Assembly: GCA_002964805.2 (NCBI GenBank)
Contig: PUDQ02000084.1
Coordinates: forward strand, 1 to 64,000
DNA from: Trametes villosa
Lineage: Eukaryota; Basidiomycota; Agaricomycetes; Polyporales; Polyporaceae
DNA: 64,000 nt
Direction of reading: 5' to 3'
The notes beneath the pieces are model-generated. The model was not told the DNA's origin. It did not search any database and saw only the letters and a program-made list of their open reading frames with translations. The position numbers were made by a program, and so were the translations under genes. Below, in pieces: positions 1-9,648 of this stretch (the first letter of the stretch is position 1; every line of letters starts with the position of its first letter).

Positions 1-2443
1 TGTCGTCTTCTGACGCGAACCTGACCTTCGCTCGTGCTTTGGCCCGCTTCGCCCTCGTACTCGGCCCTCCTGCTTCGCTCGCGTTCTGTGCCTCCGTGTC
101 CTGCGCCTCCTCCCCCTCGCTGAAATCGTGACCGTCCTCGGTCGCATCGGCGAGAGCGAAGAGGTGTATGGGGTCGCGTTCGCGAGGAGGGCGGCTGCGC
201 GGTCGCGGGAGTAGCTGGTGCAGGAAGCCGTGGATCTTGTCGATCCAGTCCTCGAACTCCTCGCCATCTTCTTCGTCAACTTCAGGGTCTCCTGGTTGTC
301 GCGGTCGCCGCGAGAGACCGTCCGGTCCGTGGGAGGTTCCGGGAACGTGAACGAGATGGAAGTGGAAGGTTAGGATTCCGAGGATCCAGCGGTTTATACT
401 CGCGCTGGGGGCGAGGTCCGGATTCTGTAGCATTCCGCGGATGTAGCGCGCGTCCACTTCCACTACTAGTCTGCGGATGCCGACTAGGTAAAGCTTCGTC
501 GCTTGCAGGGCGCGGAAGAGGCCATAGAGCTCCAGTTTTGGTTGGGAGAAGCGCGCCTCCCGTTCGTTGAGCGTGATCGACCCGAAGCGACTGTAGAACC
601 GCTTGCGCGGGTCCTCTTCATCGCACTGGCAGAGGTGGTAGCCGACGGCGATGTAGGACGTGTCGACTGCGAGGATGACCGGCGCGGGAGAGTCGTAGTT
701 GATCGCGCGGAGGGCCGGAGACTCGAGAAGTGCTTGGCGCAGATCGTTCATCGCGGCGAGCTGCGCGGGTCCGAACTCGAAGGGTGCGTCCTTGCGCGTG
801 AGCTGGACTAGCGCGTTCGCGCGCCTCGCGAAGTTACGGATGAAGATGCGCACTACGCCCACCGTTCCGAGGAAGGCGCGTACTTCGGAGAGATCCTTGC
901 ACGGACCCCAGTTCTTGATCGCTGCCACGCGCGACTCGTCCGGTAGGCGTCCCTCTGGTGTGCACCGGTGTCCGACGACCATGATCTCGCGCGCGCAGAG
1001 GATCGACTTCGTGCCCGAGAAGGTGCCTCCCGCGTACTTCATGCGCTGCACGATACGGTTCATGTTGCCGAAGTGCTCCCAGACGAAACGCCGAATGCCT
1101 GGGTTCGCGGGGATCGTCTCGTACGTGCCGTCCTCGCCGCGATAGTCGGATTCGGGGCCCTTGCCAGGTACGTCATCGATGTAGGGTACCGTGAACTCGG
1201 GGATCTCCGGTCGCAAAATGTAGGTGACGTCCTCGTGGAAGATGGGGACGGAATTGGACCATCCCATCGGCAGCGTACAGTGACGCAAGGCTCCGAAGGG
1301 AGTCTGGAAGGTGGTGAGGTCGCGCGAGGTCTCCGCGATCATCCGCTCGTCGTAGCCGACATAGAGGTCGAGGATCGCGCCGCACGCGCGCCCTCCGAAC
1401 TGCTCTGCGAGGTAGTCGGGCGTAGGCGGGACCCCTGAGTGCTGGATCGTGACCTTATTGAGCGGCTCAAGACTGTGGACGATGCGCAGGGACTTCCCGT
1501 CCTTCTTGAGAACGCAGAACCAGCGCGACCGATAGGAGGAATTGGAGGGCTCGTACACGCCGGCCGCGATCTTCTTCTTCAGCATCTCGCAGACCTGCTT
1601 GTAGAGCCCTGGAGGGATGGGGATATTGCGCTCGACCCACGGGGTGTGTGGGAGGACGGGGAACTCCACCGGCGGGAAGTACTCCGGTTTGAAGCACCCG
1701 CGCTCCGCGTCGCTCCAAGCGAAAGCGTCGTGGTGTAGCGTCATGAAGTGATGGAGAAGGTGCTTCTCCTCTGGCCAGAGGAAGTCGCCGCCGTGGAGCT
1801 TGTCGAACGCCTCCTTCCGCTCCAGCGTATAACGACCGATGGGTACGAACTCCGGCGGGCGCGGGTCGAGCCGTGGCATGTCGGCGAGCGGGTCGCCGCG
1901 AATGTTGCGCTCTATGCGGAACTGGGTCGGCACAGTGCCGAGGACGGCGCGGACCTTCTGCGCGACGGGCTTGTACTTCTTCTTTGACTGGATGAAGGTC
2001 GCCGCAGTGTCGCGGGGGTCTCCGCGCGCGTAAACGACGCGCACACCTGCCTCCGTCCTGAGCGCGAACTGAGAGGGGGTAGCTCGGGTATCTTGAACCT
2101 CGGGTTGCGCCGGGTTCGGGGAACAGTGCGTCGCTACGCGATCCACTCCCGAGACAGGGAAAGAGTCCGAAGCTGAGAGAGAGATCGAGCCAGAGAGACG
2201 TGAAACCGGTTCGCTTTGTGGGTTTTGTTCTAGGGCGTAGGACGCCGCGATTTCTGGGAGACGGTCACAAGCAGAGAGATAGAGCGCCGAGAGAGAGAGA
2301 GAGATAGACGAGTCCGCGGCAGAAGGGGTAACTGGGGTATAGGCACTGATGAAAGGGACGTCGCCGTCCGCTTCCACGATCACGGCCACCTCCGCGCTTT
2401 CCGCGTCCGCGAACAGGTACGAAGATGGCGACGCGGGCGCGTT
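1..2443 (-). CDS. Retrotransposon Pol fragment: reverse transcriptase and RNase H (cut by left window edge)
   Basis: Minus-strand frame that stays open from just upstream of the Gag stop to base 1. The product would copy element RNA into DNA inside virus-like particles. Seen: RT motifs including the catalytic box YIDDVPGKGP (about 1160-1190), a substrate-loop-like LPMGWSNSVPIF upstream of it, then an RNase H domain with VDTSYIAVGYH (about 630-667), a QPKLELYG segment, and the terminal PDGLSRRP typical of Ty3/gypsy RNase H. An acidic tail reaches the edge, so integrase, if present, lies outside. The frame is +1 relative to Gag and overlaps its end, so Pol is probably made by frameshifting. No own start is visible. 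Family assignment is firm; autonomy cannot be judged. Confidence 0.93.
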
Positions 2444-4922
2444 AAGCGCGAAATTGAGCCTTCCCGCGCGGCTGCGTCGGGATGGTGACGACTTGCCCCG
2501 TGTTCGGACAGTGGAGGGTGATGGTCTGGCCTTCGTCGTCGAGGTTCTTGACGACGCTGCGCGTGAGTACGTCGAATGGCCGACCCAGCAACATGTCGTA
2601 GGGAGGGTTGCGGATGATGTGGACCTGCAGGTAGAGGACGATGTCCGCGACGCGGAACGGGACGTTCCGAACGAGCCCCAAGGAGTAATCGCATGCGCCG
2701 TTCGCGGACTGCATGCGAAGCTGGATGGTGGGATCGTACCCGAGTCCCAGCGCGTGACAGACTCCTTCAGACATCGCGATGATCATGCAACCTGGGTCGA
2801 TGATCCCCTCGATCCACTCCTTGTTGTCGACCAGCCCCGAGATAGAGCGCAGTGCGTGAGACTCCTTCGCGACGCTGAGGGGCGGCGTCTCGTCCTTCGC
2901 CGCGTCGCTGCGTAGGTAGACCTCGTACGGGTCCGGGATGACCAAGCTTCCGGGCTCCAGTGGGTCGCCGTGACATGACACGTCGTTCTCGAGATGGTCC
3001 GGGAAGGAGTCGACGTTGGCAAAGTTCACCGACCGCGCGCCCGTCGGGACGCGCTTCGGCGAGACCGCCTCGCGGTACTTCGCGCGCAACTCAGGTGAGA
3101 TCAACAGGAGCTCCTCTGGCGAAAGCGTGATCACCGGGGTCTTCATCGAACGCTCAAAGATCTCCTCCGCGAACTTGGCGTTATAGACCGGGACGTGCGT
3201 GCGGTAGGTGGTCTCGCGCTCGGATTCCTTCGGCTTCGCAGGCGGCGCTCCGAAGTTACGGTTCTGCGGGGGAGCGTACGTTGCGTCGCGCGACTTCGCG
3301 AATGGGTGCTCGCGACTACCGCTCGGCGCCGCTTCGCGAGGCGCGGCAGGTTCCTTGAAGGGGGTAGGTGGCCGGGCCGCTGCGCGTGGCGCTTCCTGCT
3401 CGCGCGCGGAAGTGCTGATAGTCGTGTCACGCGCCTCGCGCGCGCCCGAGTCCCGTGGGGGGGCTGGCTGGTGAGGCGGAGGATCGCGCTGGCGCTGCCC
3501 TGAGCTGGCTGGGTTCGACGGGGGGCCGATCCTTTGCTGGGAGGGGTCTCTGGTGCGCGGCTGCTCGGAGCGCGCGTCACTAGAGCGCCCTCGCTCAGGT
3601 CGGAACGGCGACGTCGGGCGCGAGCGCGGACCCCGGTAAGGCGGGATCTCTACTCCGTCAAACCGACTCCCACCCTGTCGCGCACTAGCCTGCTTGAGGG
3701 CGTAGATCTCGTGTTCCAGCTGCGCGATGCGGTCCACGGCGCTGAACTGAAAACTCTGCAGAGGGGGGTAGTCGTAGTCGTCGTTCGCGATCTCGAAGCT
3801 GAGCTGGGCGGCCGCGGGCGCGTTCGCGTTATGCGCCAGCGCGTTCGGGTTGCGACGGTGCCACTCGTAGACGCGGTTGCGGATCGTCACGCCTTCGAAG
3901 TGAGGGTTGGAGAGCGTCCTCGGGATAAAGTTACCGTTCGGGAGTACCACATAGCCCTGCTCGTTGCGCATGACGCGACCACCGCGCACGTCTTCCTCCA
4001 CGAACGGACAAGTCCTCATCTGGCAGTTCGTGTTGCCGCAGTAGTGGCAGAAGTTCCCCCCGGGCCCATTGCCAGGCGGGTAGCGAGCGTCCCCTCGAGC
4101 GTGTGGCGGGGGCTGGAATCGCTGCGGCCCACCTCCGGGCGGACCTCCGACGCGGTTCGCGACGTTCGCAATCGCGTTCGCGCTCCCTTCACCAACCGAC
4201 TGCGCAAGGAGCCTGAGGATCGAGCCCAAGTCCTCGACCTTCACGGTCGCGCCTCCGCTACTCGGTGCGCCTCGCGCTTCGCTTGCTGCGGGAACCGAGG
4301 GCGGACTAGAGGCCAAGGTGCCATGAAGGACGAAGGCCGCCGCGTTGTAGACCGTCTCGAGCGGGTACGGGTCGTCGGGGTAGTGGTCGGGCTCCTTAAG
4401 CTGAAGACGCTGCGAGACTTGCTCCCATAGAGGCGAGCGGATGCCGCGAACGAATAGGCGCGACTGCTCGGACTTCGAGATGCGGTCCTTGCTGATGAGA
4501 TAGGTGGTCATGGCGAGGAAGTCGCGGTGGTAGCTCGATAGCTCCGTGATGCTGGTGATGGGGCGCGCGCCGCGCGCCGCAACTAACGCCTCGACGTCGG
4601 CGACGGAATACTTGCGCGTCTCCCCTGCCCCGGGGTACAACTCGGTGATCGCCTTCTTCAGGTCCTCGTACGACTTCGCAGCCTCGGTGTAGGCGGGTAG
4701 CCCTTCGCAGAGGTCGCTCACGGCGATCGGGAGGTAGCGGATGACCCACCGCTTCTTGGCTTGGTCGTCCTCCACCTCGCAGATCTCAAAGAGCGCCTCG
4801 AGGTCCTGGAAGAAGCGACGCAGCGTGCGTACCTCCTGCGGGTCGAAGATCGGTGCTGTGGAATGGCGCGCGGGCGGCATAGCGCGCCGCGAGCGCGATT
4901 GGTCGTCGTGTTCTCCTGGCAT
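2442..4922 (-). CDS. Retrotransposon Gag with C-terminal aspartic protease
   Basis: 826 codons from the first in-frame ATG (4922). The same frame is open upstream to a stop at 5481-5483 but has no ATG there, so 4922 is the best start. Residues about 60-200 resemble a Ty3-type capsid region (NYLISKDRI-like helices read by eye). A zinc knuckle sits at about residues 290-304 with spacing C-X2-C-X4-C-X4-C, where the usual His is replaced by Cys. A long Arg/Pro/Ser-rich linker follows. The retropepsin-like site IIDPGCMIIAMS lies at about residue 704-715, with DPG in place of D(S/T)G, as is common in fungal elements. It lies directly upstream of Pol, which is in the +1 frame. No internal stop was seen, so the copy may be young. 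Confidence 0.88.
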   Translation of the reverse strand: MPGEHDDQSRSRRAMPPARHSTAPIFDPQEVRTLRRFFQDLEALFEICEVEDDQAKKRWVIRYLPIAVSDLCEGLPAYTEAAKSYEDLKKAITELYPGAGETRKYSVADVEALVAARGARPITSITELSSYHRDFLAMTTYLISKDRISKSEQSRLFVRGIRSPLWEQVSQRLQLKEPDHYPDDPYPLETVYNAAAFVLHGTLASSPPSVPAASEARGAPSSGGATVKVEDLGSILRLLAQSVGEGSANAIANVANRVGGPPGGGPQRFQPPPHARGDARYPPGNGPGGNFCHYCGNTNCQMRTCPFVEEDVRGGRVMRNEQGYVVLPNGNFIPRTLSNPHFEGVTIRNRVYEWHRRNPNALAHNANAPAAAQLSFEIANDDYDYPPLQSFQFSAVDRIAQLEHEIYALKQASARQGGSRFDGVEIPPYRGPRSRPTSPFRPERGRSSDARSEQPRTRDPSQQRIGPPSNPASSGQRQRDPPPHQPAPPRDSGAREARDTTISTSAREQEAPRAAARPPTPFKEPAAPREAAPSGSREHPFAKSRDATYAPPQNRNFGAPPAKPKESERETTYRTHVPVYNAKFAEEIFERSMKTPVITLSPEELLLISPELRAKYREAVSPKRVPTGARSVNFANVDSFPDHLENDVSCHGDPLEPGSLVIPDPYEVYLRSDAAKDETPPLSVAKESHALRSISGLVDNKEWIEGIIDPGCMIIAMSEGVCHALGLGYDPTIQLRMQSANGACDYSLGLVRNVPFRVADIVLYLQVHIIRNPPYDMLLGRPFDVLTRSVVKNLDDEGQTITLHCPNTGQVVTIPTQPRGKAQFRA

Positions 4923-5474
4923 GTTGGCGCTAGGTGTCGAGGGCGAGCGCGAGCGAGACGACAGAGTCGGGGATGGAGGGCTGATAGACGGTACGCTTGG
5001 CGACGACGGTGTTTCAGAACGCGGTTGCGAGGCCTGTTCGTCGGAGGCGGACTGGTCGATGGGAGAGAGCTCGGTACGGCGCAAGTTCGGACTCGCTGCC
5101 GGAGTCTGGAAGATTGCCGAGTCGTCGAGGATGGAGAGGTCGTCGAGCTCTTCGGTCTGACGGGGTTCGACAGCGGATTCGATGACTTGAAGCGCAGTGT
5201 CGCGGATCCACGCGGTCGCGTCGGGGTCGCGAGCGAGTACTGCTGCTCCCTTTTCGAGGATAGCGTGAATGGGTTCGAGGATCGCCTGCGTCTGCTCGAG
5301 GTCGAGCCTGTTGCGGAGTCGCGAGACGGCCTGCTTGAAGCTAGTGAAGAGGAGCTCCTCTGAGAGGGAAGCCTGTCGCGAGCGGGAGCGAGTCTTTCGC
5401 GTAATCGCGACGGGGACGGCGCTGTTGCCGTCGAAGGAGGAAGCCGACTGTGAAGTTCTAACTCCACCCCCCTG

Positions 5475-5495
5475 CGGTGGTCACCAGAATGATGC
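5475..5495 (-). promoter_or_regulatory. Candidate primer-binding site of the retrotransposon
   Basis: Read on the minus strand, TGGTGACCACCGC begins at 5486, just upstream of the open Gag frame, where a tRNA-primed element should carry its TGG-starting primer-binding site. It is preceded by TGCATCATTC, so the 5' LTR could end at the TGCA (about 5493). The 3' LTR is outside the window, so the LTR boundary cannot be confirmed. Confidence 0.3.
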
Positions 5496-6225
5496 ACTCA
5501 ACTATCCCCTAGGGGCAACCAGAGACAGGCCGAGGGCCTTCGGAGGACGAGGCCTGTAGGGAAGCTAAGCGCGAAGCGGAGGAGGAGCGAGGTTCGAGTC
5601 GGGGTGCCCTTGCGGCGAAAGCGCGATGCGCTGGCAAGTCTCGCACGGATCGCAACGCGTACGCGGAGCGCGGGCGGGTAGGGTTCGCAGTGAGAGCGCA
5701 AGCGGGAACGCTAGGGAAGACGCAGGGGCGCAGTTCGCAACGCAATGCAATGCAACGCAGGACGCTATTCGCAGAGGGGACGCAGACGCAATTGAGCTCC
5801 TGAGGGTGAGGGGGGAAAGGAATCTGAATTCTCTGGCGCCCGGGGCGCGTAGGTACATGGATGAATCGTAGCTACCAAGCCTAGACCAGCGAAAGGATCC
5901 AGAACCCCTTCGGAGGCCCGCGCCGCGAACCGCGAGGACAGCGGCCCCGCCGCGCGCGAGTCCACGCGCGCTCGCGAATGCCCGCCCAATGATTGGCGGC
6001 CGCACCCGATAAGGCTGCCCGCGTGCTGCGCCCGCCCTTGGCGATGACTCGCGCTCCGCCCGCTCGGCCGATAGTCCCGCTCAACGCGCGCGAAGCCTCC
6101 GGGCCCGTCGCGAGCGGAACCACCGCGCCCTTGGGATACCTGAGGGGAGGGACGCGCGCCCTTCCGTGAGCGCGTGCATAACGCGCGGTGCGCCGAGCGT
6201 AGAGGCCTGGAGAAGGATCCTGGGG
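5496..6225. other. No gene seen; probable 5' LTR or flank of the retrotransposon
   Basis: GC-rich stretch without a convincing ORF. By position it should contain the 5' LTR of the minus-strand element, but without the other LTR no terminal repeat can be recognised. A CA-rich patch (about 5735-5760, repeated GCAACGCAAT-like units) is the only obvious local structure. Confidence 0.3.
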
Positions 6226-6945
6226 TCAGAGTGGCACCGTGCGCATCATCGGCGCGCACCCTTGCCCCATCGACGGGAGCGACCGTGTCCCCGTCGCAGG
6301 GCGGAGGGCACCGCTCGGTCGGAGCGACTTGAAGACGCGTGGCTGCGTCGACGGCGGCGGGACCAAGTCGCCGTCTACAATTGGAGGCGTCAGTTCTAGT
6401 GGCAGGTGTCCATGCCCCATGGGCGTACCTTCTTGCCCGAGGGCAGAGGGCCCGGCTTGTGGTCCATCAGCATCGACGACACACCATTCCGCCACTTGGC
6501 GCGCGGACAGTATCGGCGGGGCCGGGGTCGTGGGGGGCGGCGGAGGAGGGGGAACACCCTCAAGCCTCTCCAGCGCACGTCTGTAGAAGACAGAGTGCCG
6601 CTCGCACTCAGGGGAGGGGGTCCTAGATTCAGCGCGCCTGCGCTTGCGCTCGTTGTAGTCCGGGACCCTCCCAGGGAGGGGGTGCCCGTCGCGCCCGATG
6701 CCGTCGGTGATGAACGTGTCGAACCCCACATTGTCCGCCACAACAGTCTCGGCGATCGCGCAACCGATGTCCTCCGCAGTGTCATACTTGGAACCATGGA
6801 TCTCGAGGTCGCTCGGCCATTCTTCTGGCGGGGTGGGCGACCTGTAGCTCGTCGTGAGGGAACGTGCCGGCGAGGCTCCTGGGGGCCCCGGCGCGGGAGG
6901 GGAGGGGGGGTCCGGCGACCCACGCCCCATCCCCACGTTCGCCAT
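6226..6945 (-). CDS. Unrecognised Pro-rich protein
   Basis: The first in-frame ATG (6945) gives 239 aa; the frame is open upstream to about 7008. The N-terminal half is Pro/Gly/Ser-rich. It is followed by a more ordered acidic segment (VADNVGFDTFITDGIG), a basic patch (YNERKRRRAES), a PPPPPPP run, and a low-complexity C terminus. It partly overlaps the end of the next upstream ORF, which is in another frame, so the two may be exons of one gene or remains of a frameshifted element gene. I do not recognise a family. Third-position GC bias is high, but the whole region is GC-rich, so coding status is uncertain. Confidence 0.4.
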   Translation of the reverse strand: MANVGMGRGSPDPPSPPAPGPPGASPARSLTTSYRSPTPPEEWPSDLEIHGSKYDTAEDIGCAIAETVVADNVGFDTFITDGIGRDGHPLPGRVPDYNERKRRRAESRTPSPECERHSVFYRRALERLEGVPPPPPPPTTPAPPILSARQVAEWCVVDADGPQAGPSALGQEGTPMGHGHLPLELTPPIVDGDLVPPPSTQPRVFKSLRPSGALRPATGTRSLPSMGQGCAPMMRTVPL

Positions 6946-6982
6946 CTCGTCCGGGCTGACCTCCCCCTCCTCCAAGTCCGCT

Positions 6983-7390
6983 CTAGCGCGGGCCTTGGAG
7001 GCGGCCAACTCTCCCTACATCCAGCCGGTTAAAATGCGTTGTTTTCAGCGTTAATTCGGTACTAACCGCCTCATCCACCGGTTGGGAAGTAGTCCGCAGG
7101 TTGAGCCTGACTCTCTTGAACCTAGAGGGCAACGCCACAGCGACGGCCGGCTCCTTACCCTTGCTCGACAGAGCTGGGAAGGGGGCGCTGTCGGATCCTC
7201 CAGCCACAGGAGCCCCGCCAAGAGGCGTGGCAGCGGCGGAGGTGGGAACAGCGGGGGCGTCGCAGGGCATCGGTGCAGAATCAAGGGAGGCGGTGGTTGC
7301 TGTGGACAACGGTGGGCGAGGGAGAGGGAGTTGAGAGTTGAGAGACGGGAGGGTAGTGAGCTCGAGGAGAACACTGCAGTTCAAGCGCAT
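6983..7390 (-). CDS. Unrecognised ORF upstream of the Pro-rich protein
   Basis: 135 aa from ATG 7390: a Leu/Pro/Ser-rich N terminus, an Ala/Pro linker and a short basic segment (SRFKRVRLNLRT). A perfect TATAAAA (plus-strand 7402-7408) lies only about 12 nt upstream of this ATG, so if it is used, transcription would start inside the ORF and a later Met (MPCDAPAV, about residue 41) would be the start. The ORF ends overlapping the 6226-6945 frame with a +1 offset. Possibly the first exon of a two-part gene; no family recognised. Confidence 0.35.
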   Translation of the reverse strand: MRLNCSVLLELTTLPSLNSQLPLPRPPLSTATTASLDSAPMPCDAPAVPTSAAATPLGGAPVAGGSDSAPFPALSSKGKEPAVAVALPSRFKRVRLNLRTTSQPVDEAVSTELTLKTTHFNRLDVGRVGRLQGPR

Positions 7391-7401
7391 CCACTACCCA
7401 C

Positions 7402-7408
7402 TTTTATA
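7402..7408 (-). promoter_or_regulatory. TATA box (TATAAAA on minus strand)
   Basis: Consensus TATAAAA on the minus strand, just upstream of the 6983-7390 ORF. It supports real minus-strand transcription here, with a start expected near 7370-7380. Confidence 0.45.
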
Positions 7409-7660
7409 CTCCTAGCTCGCCCCTTCGCCAACCTTTCACCTCACCCTCATCTTTTCCCGACGGGTCCCCCACTCGCCTTGTTATGTCTTCGGATATCTCG
7501 CAAGCTGGGGCGCAGTCTTCTTCCACGGCCATCCGTTCGGCGCGCGTCGCTTGGGAGCCGGCTTACAAGGCTGGGCTCTGTCCTGTCGCGGAGGTTTGGC
7601 CTCTTCTCCTGCGTTCGTTCCGTCTTAGCCCTCAGGTCATGATAGTGCACGTAGCTCAGT

Positions 7661-8395
7661 TCATAGCGTCCAGCCAGAGAGAGGGGGGCACATGGAGGGA
7701 GGGAAGCCGTACTCTACGAACTCCGGGCCTGCTGCCAGCGTGTCCTGCATTTCAAATCCCCTTCCGGCTATCTCCTGCGCCGTCCCGGCCATCTCGACTT
7801 GCCCAGCCTCCCCTCTCCACGTGCTCCGTCCTTTTACGGTTACGGCCCAGGCACGGTTGGCCTCCGACACTTCACTCTGTCCGGGGAACTCGGGGAGGGC
7901 CCCGGCCCGCACCCATGCGTCCTCCTGGGTTAAGGTAAGGCACAGGCCGACGTCACCACGAGAATGACGTACCACAGGCACAAATCTCGGTTCCGCCATC
8001 GGGAAAGGGTCGCACTCGATGCAGGATCGGGGCATGCTTCCGCACACCGTAAGGCCCGGCATCCACGGAACCACGACGGTAGTCCTCCTCGCCATCGCCT
8101 TCGCCTTCACCTTACTTCCTTCCACCACCACTTCAAGCGTCCTCCGGGACCTCGCCCGGATCTCGACAATCTCCCCCCGAATATTTAGGCGGGCGGCCGA
8201 AAACGGATGCCGGACGGCCGTGGGGAGGAATGGGACCGTCTCCGGCGGGTCTTGTAGGAGGAGGAGGCGGAGGCGGACGCCGATATCGAGGGGTCGAGCA
8301 GGGCACACAAGGAGCTGGTACTCCCGGCTGTCAGCCATGGAGGCTCCCACACCAGCGAGCGGTTCTCCAACGAAGAGGGTGTAGCAGGCGGGCAT
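7661..8395 (-). CDS. Unrecognised 244-aa protein
   Basis: Intact ORF from a true ATG (8395). The sequence looks protein-like rather than random: alternating hydrophobic beta-like stretches (YQLLVCPARPLDIGVRLRLLLL, here split as YQLLVCPARP and DIGVRLRLLLL), then GEIVEIRARSRRTLEVVVEG, VPFLPTAV and FVPVVRHSRGDVGL, with five Cys. No signal peptide, transmembrane helix or known motif is visible. A TTTAAAAA box lies at 8460-8467 on the minus strand, about 65-70 nt upstream, with a pyrimidine-rich leader between. It heads a run of three same-strand ORFs ending at 6226; co-ancestry with the adjacent retroelement is possible but unproven. Confidence 0.5.
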   Translation of the reverse strand: MPACYTLFVGEPLAGVGASMADSREYQLLVCPARPLDIGVRLRLLLLQDPPETVPFLPTAVRHPFSAARLNIRGEIVEIRARSRRTLEVVVEGSKVKAKAMARRTTVVVPWMPGLTVCGSMPRSCIECDPFPMAEPRFVPVVRHSRGDVGLCLTLTQEDAWVRAGALPEFPGQSEVSEANRAWAVTVKGRSTWRGEAGQVEMAGTAQEIAGRGFEMQDTLAAGPEFVEYGFPPSMCPPLSGWTL

Positions 8396-8459
8396 GTCAG
8401 GGGAGGGGAGGGGGGAGAGATTGGCTGGGTGGATGGGGAGCCTCTGCAGCTTCTTGCTC

Positions 8460-8467
8460 TTTTTAAA
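8460..8467 (-). promoter_or_regulatory. TATA-like box upstream of the 244-aa ORF
   Basis: TTTAAAAA on the minus strand, followed by a C/T-rich leader and the ATG at 8395. Spacing fits a fungal core promoter. Confidence 0.35.
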
Positions 8468-8469
8468 GA

Positions 8470-9297
8470 GGGTATTTCTTGAGCGCTATCGCTTGCAGTA
8501 GCGAGTCTGGCGGCACGTCCGCAAGCGAAACAAGCGCAGTTCGAGTCAGAGAACAAGCGAGACGCATGAGTCGCCAGGAGCCATACGGGCGGAAGCGCAT
8601 CATAGCAACGCTGACCTGGGCTTATAACCCCTCTAGCGCATCCCTTCTCAGAGGTACTCGGAACGCCATAGATCACATCCCGGCGGTGGGCCAGACACCC
8701 ATACAGGATCCGCCGCGCTAGCCCACTTCACGTCCACATTCAACCGCCGACGGCCGTCCACCGTTTCGCATCAGGGCGCACATCGAATGGAGCCTGAGAT
8801 CGCATCCCGTCTCGTCCCATTCAACATCCTCCCCAGGCAACACACCGACTAAGCGTCCAGTGCAGCTAGCGCTATCCAAGCATTCCAGCGCCTCGGGCAG
8901 CGAGCGCCCAGCGTGATCAAGCGCTCGCCACCGACATTCTCCCCCAATATCCACCGCCCAGGGCCTCAGGCCCCAGGCGCGTCCCGAGCGTCGCCCGGGC
9001 ACGCACACATCCCGGAGGGGTACAGTAGCGCATTCCATCAGACAGTGGAACGGCGTGGGGCTTCGGATCCCATCCCCGTGTCCTACTTCGCTGCTTGCAT
9101 CGCCAGCTCATAGCTGCGGCCTCTCGCCTTCGCAGCTCTAGCTCTCTATCGGGCGAGTTCTGCACCAAAGCAGCGGTGATTGCCTATTCAGAGGCCAACA
9201 GACCATGCATTAAGGAAAGCATCATACCCCCACGGCGAGTTCGCTCCAAACTCGACCGTGGGAAACCCGACCATGGTGGTGGTATGAGGAAGAGGAG
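8470..9297. other. No gene seen
   Basis: Both strands hold only short ORFs without protein-like composition. Nothing repeats elsewhere in the window until the duplicated segment starts at 9298. Confidence 0.4.
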
Positions 9298-9648
9298 CCT
9301 CCCCGAGCGCCCTAACTACCCCACGACGCTTCGTCGAGATGCTGAGATGCTGAGATGCTTCGCACGTCGCCGGCGACCTGCGAACGTTGAACACGGGCTG
9401 CGATTGCTTTGCGAACTATCATGATACAAACGATCTATGGCGTGAATGGGTCCTATCCCGAAACCTGTATAACGATAAGAAGAACAAGAGCGAAGTCCGA
9501 CGGAGGCCAAGATATTCAGACGCTGGGAGGCTTGCACAGTCTGTCCGGGATCCTAGAAACACGAGGCCGACGTTGACGTGATGCCGCCACGGGAGGCGAT
9601 TCAAGAGCAGTCGCAGGCCCAGGAACAGCACAGAGAGTCCCCGAAGAT

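Noticed and set aside
2442..5084. 880-aa Gag starting at 5084
   Set aside because: The first codon there is TTG, not ATG; the first in-frame ATG is at 4922.
4718..5497. 259-aa minus-strand ORF overlapping Gag
   Set aside because: Starts with GTG, is Arg/Ser-rich as expected for an off-frame of this GC-rich gene, and lies opposite a clear Gag frame.
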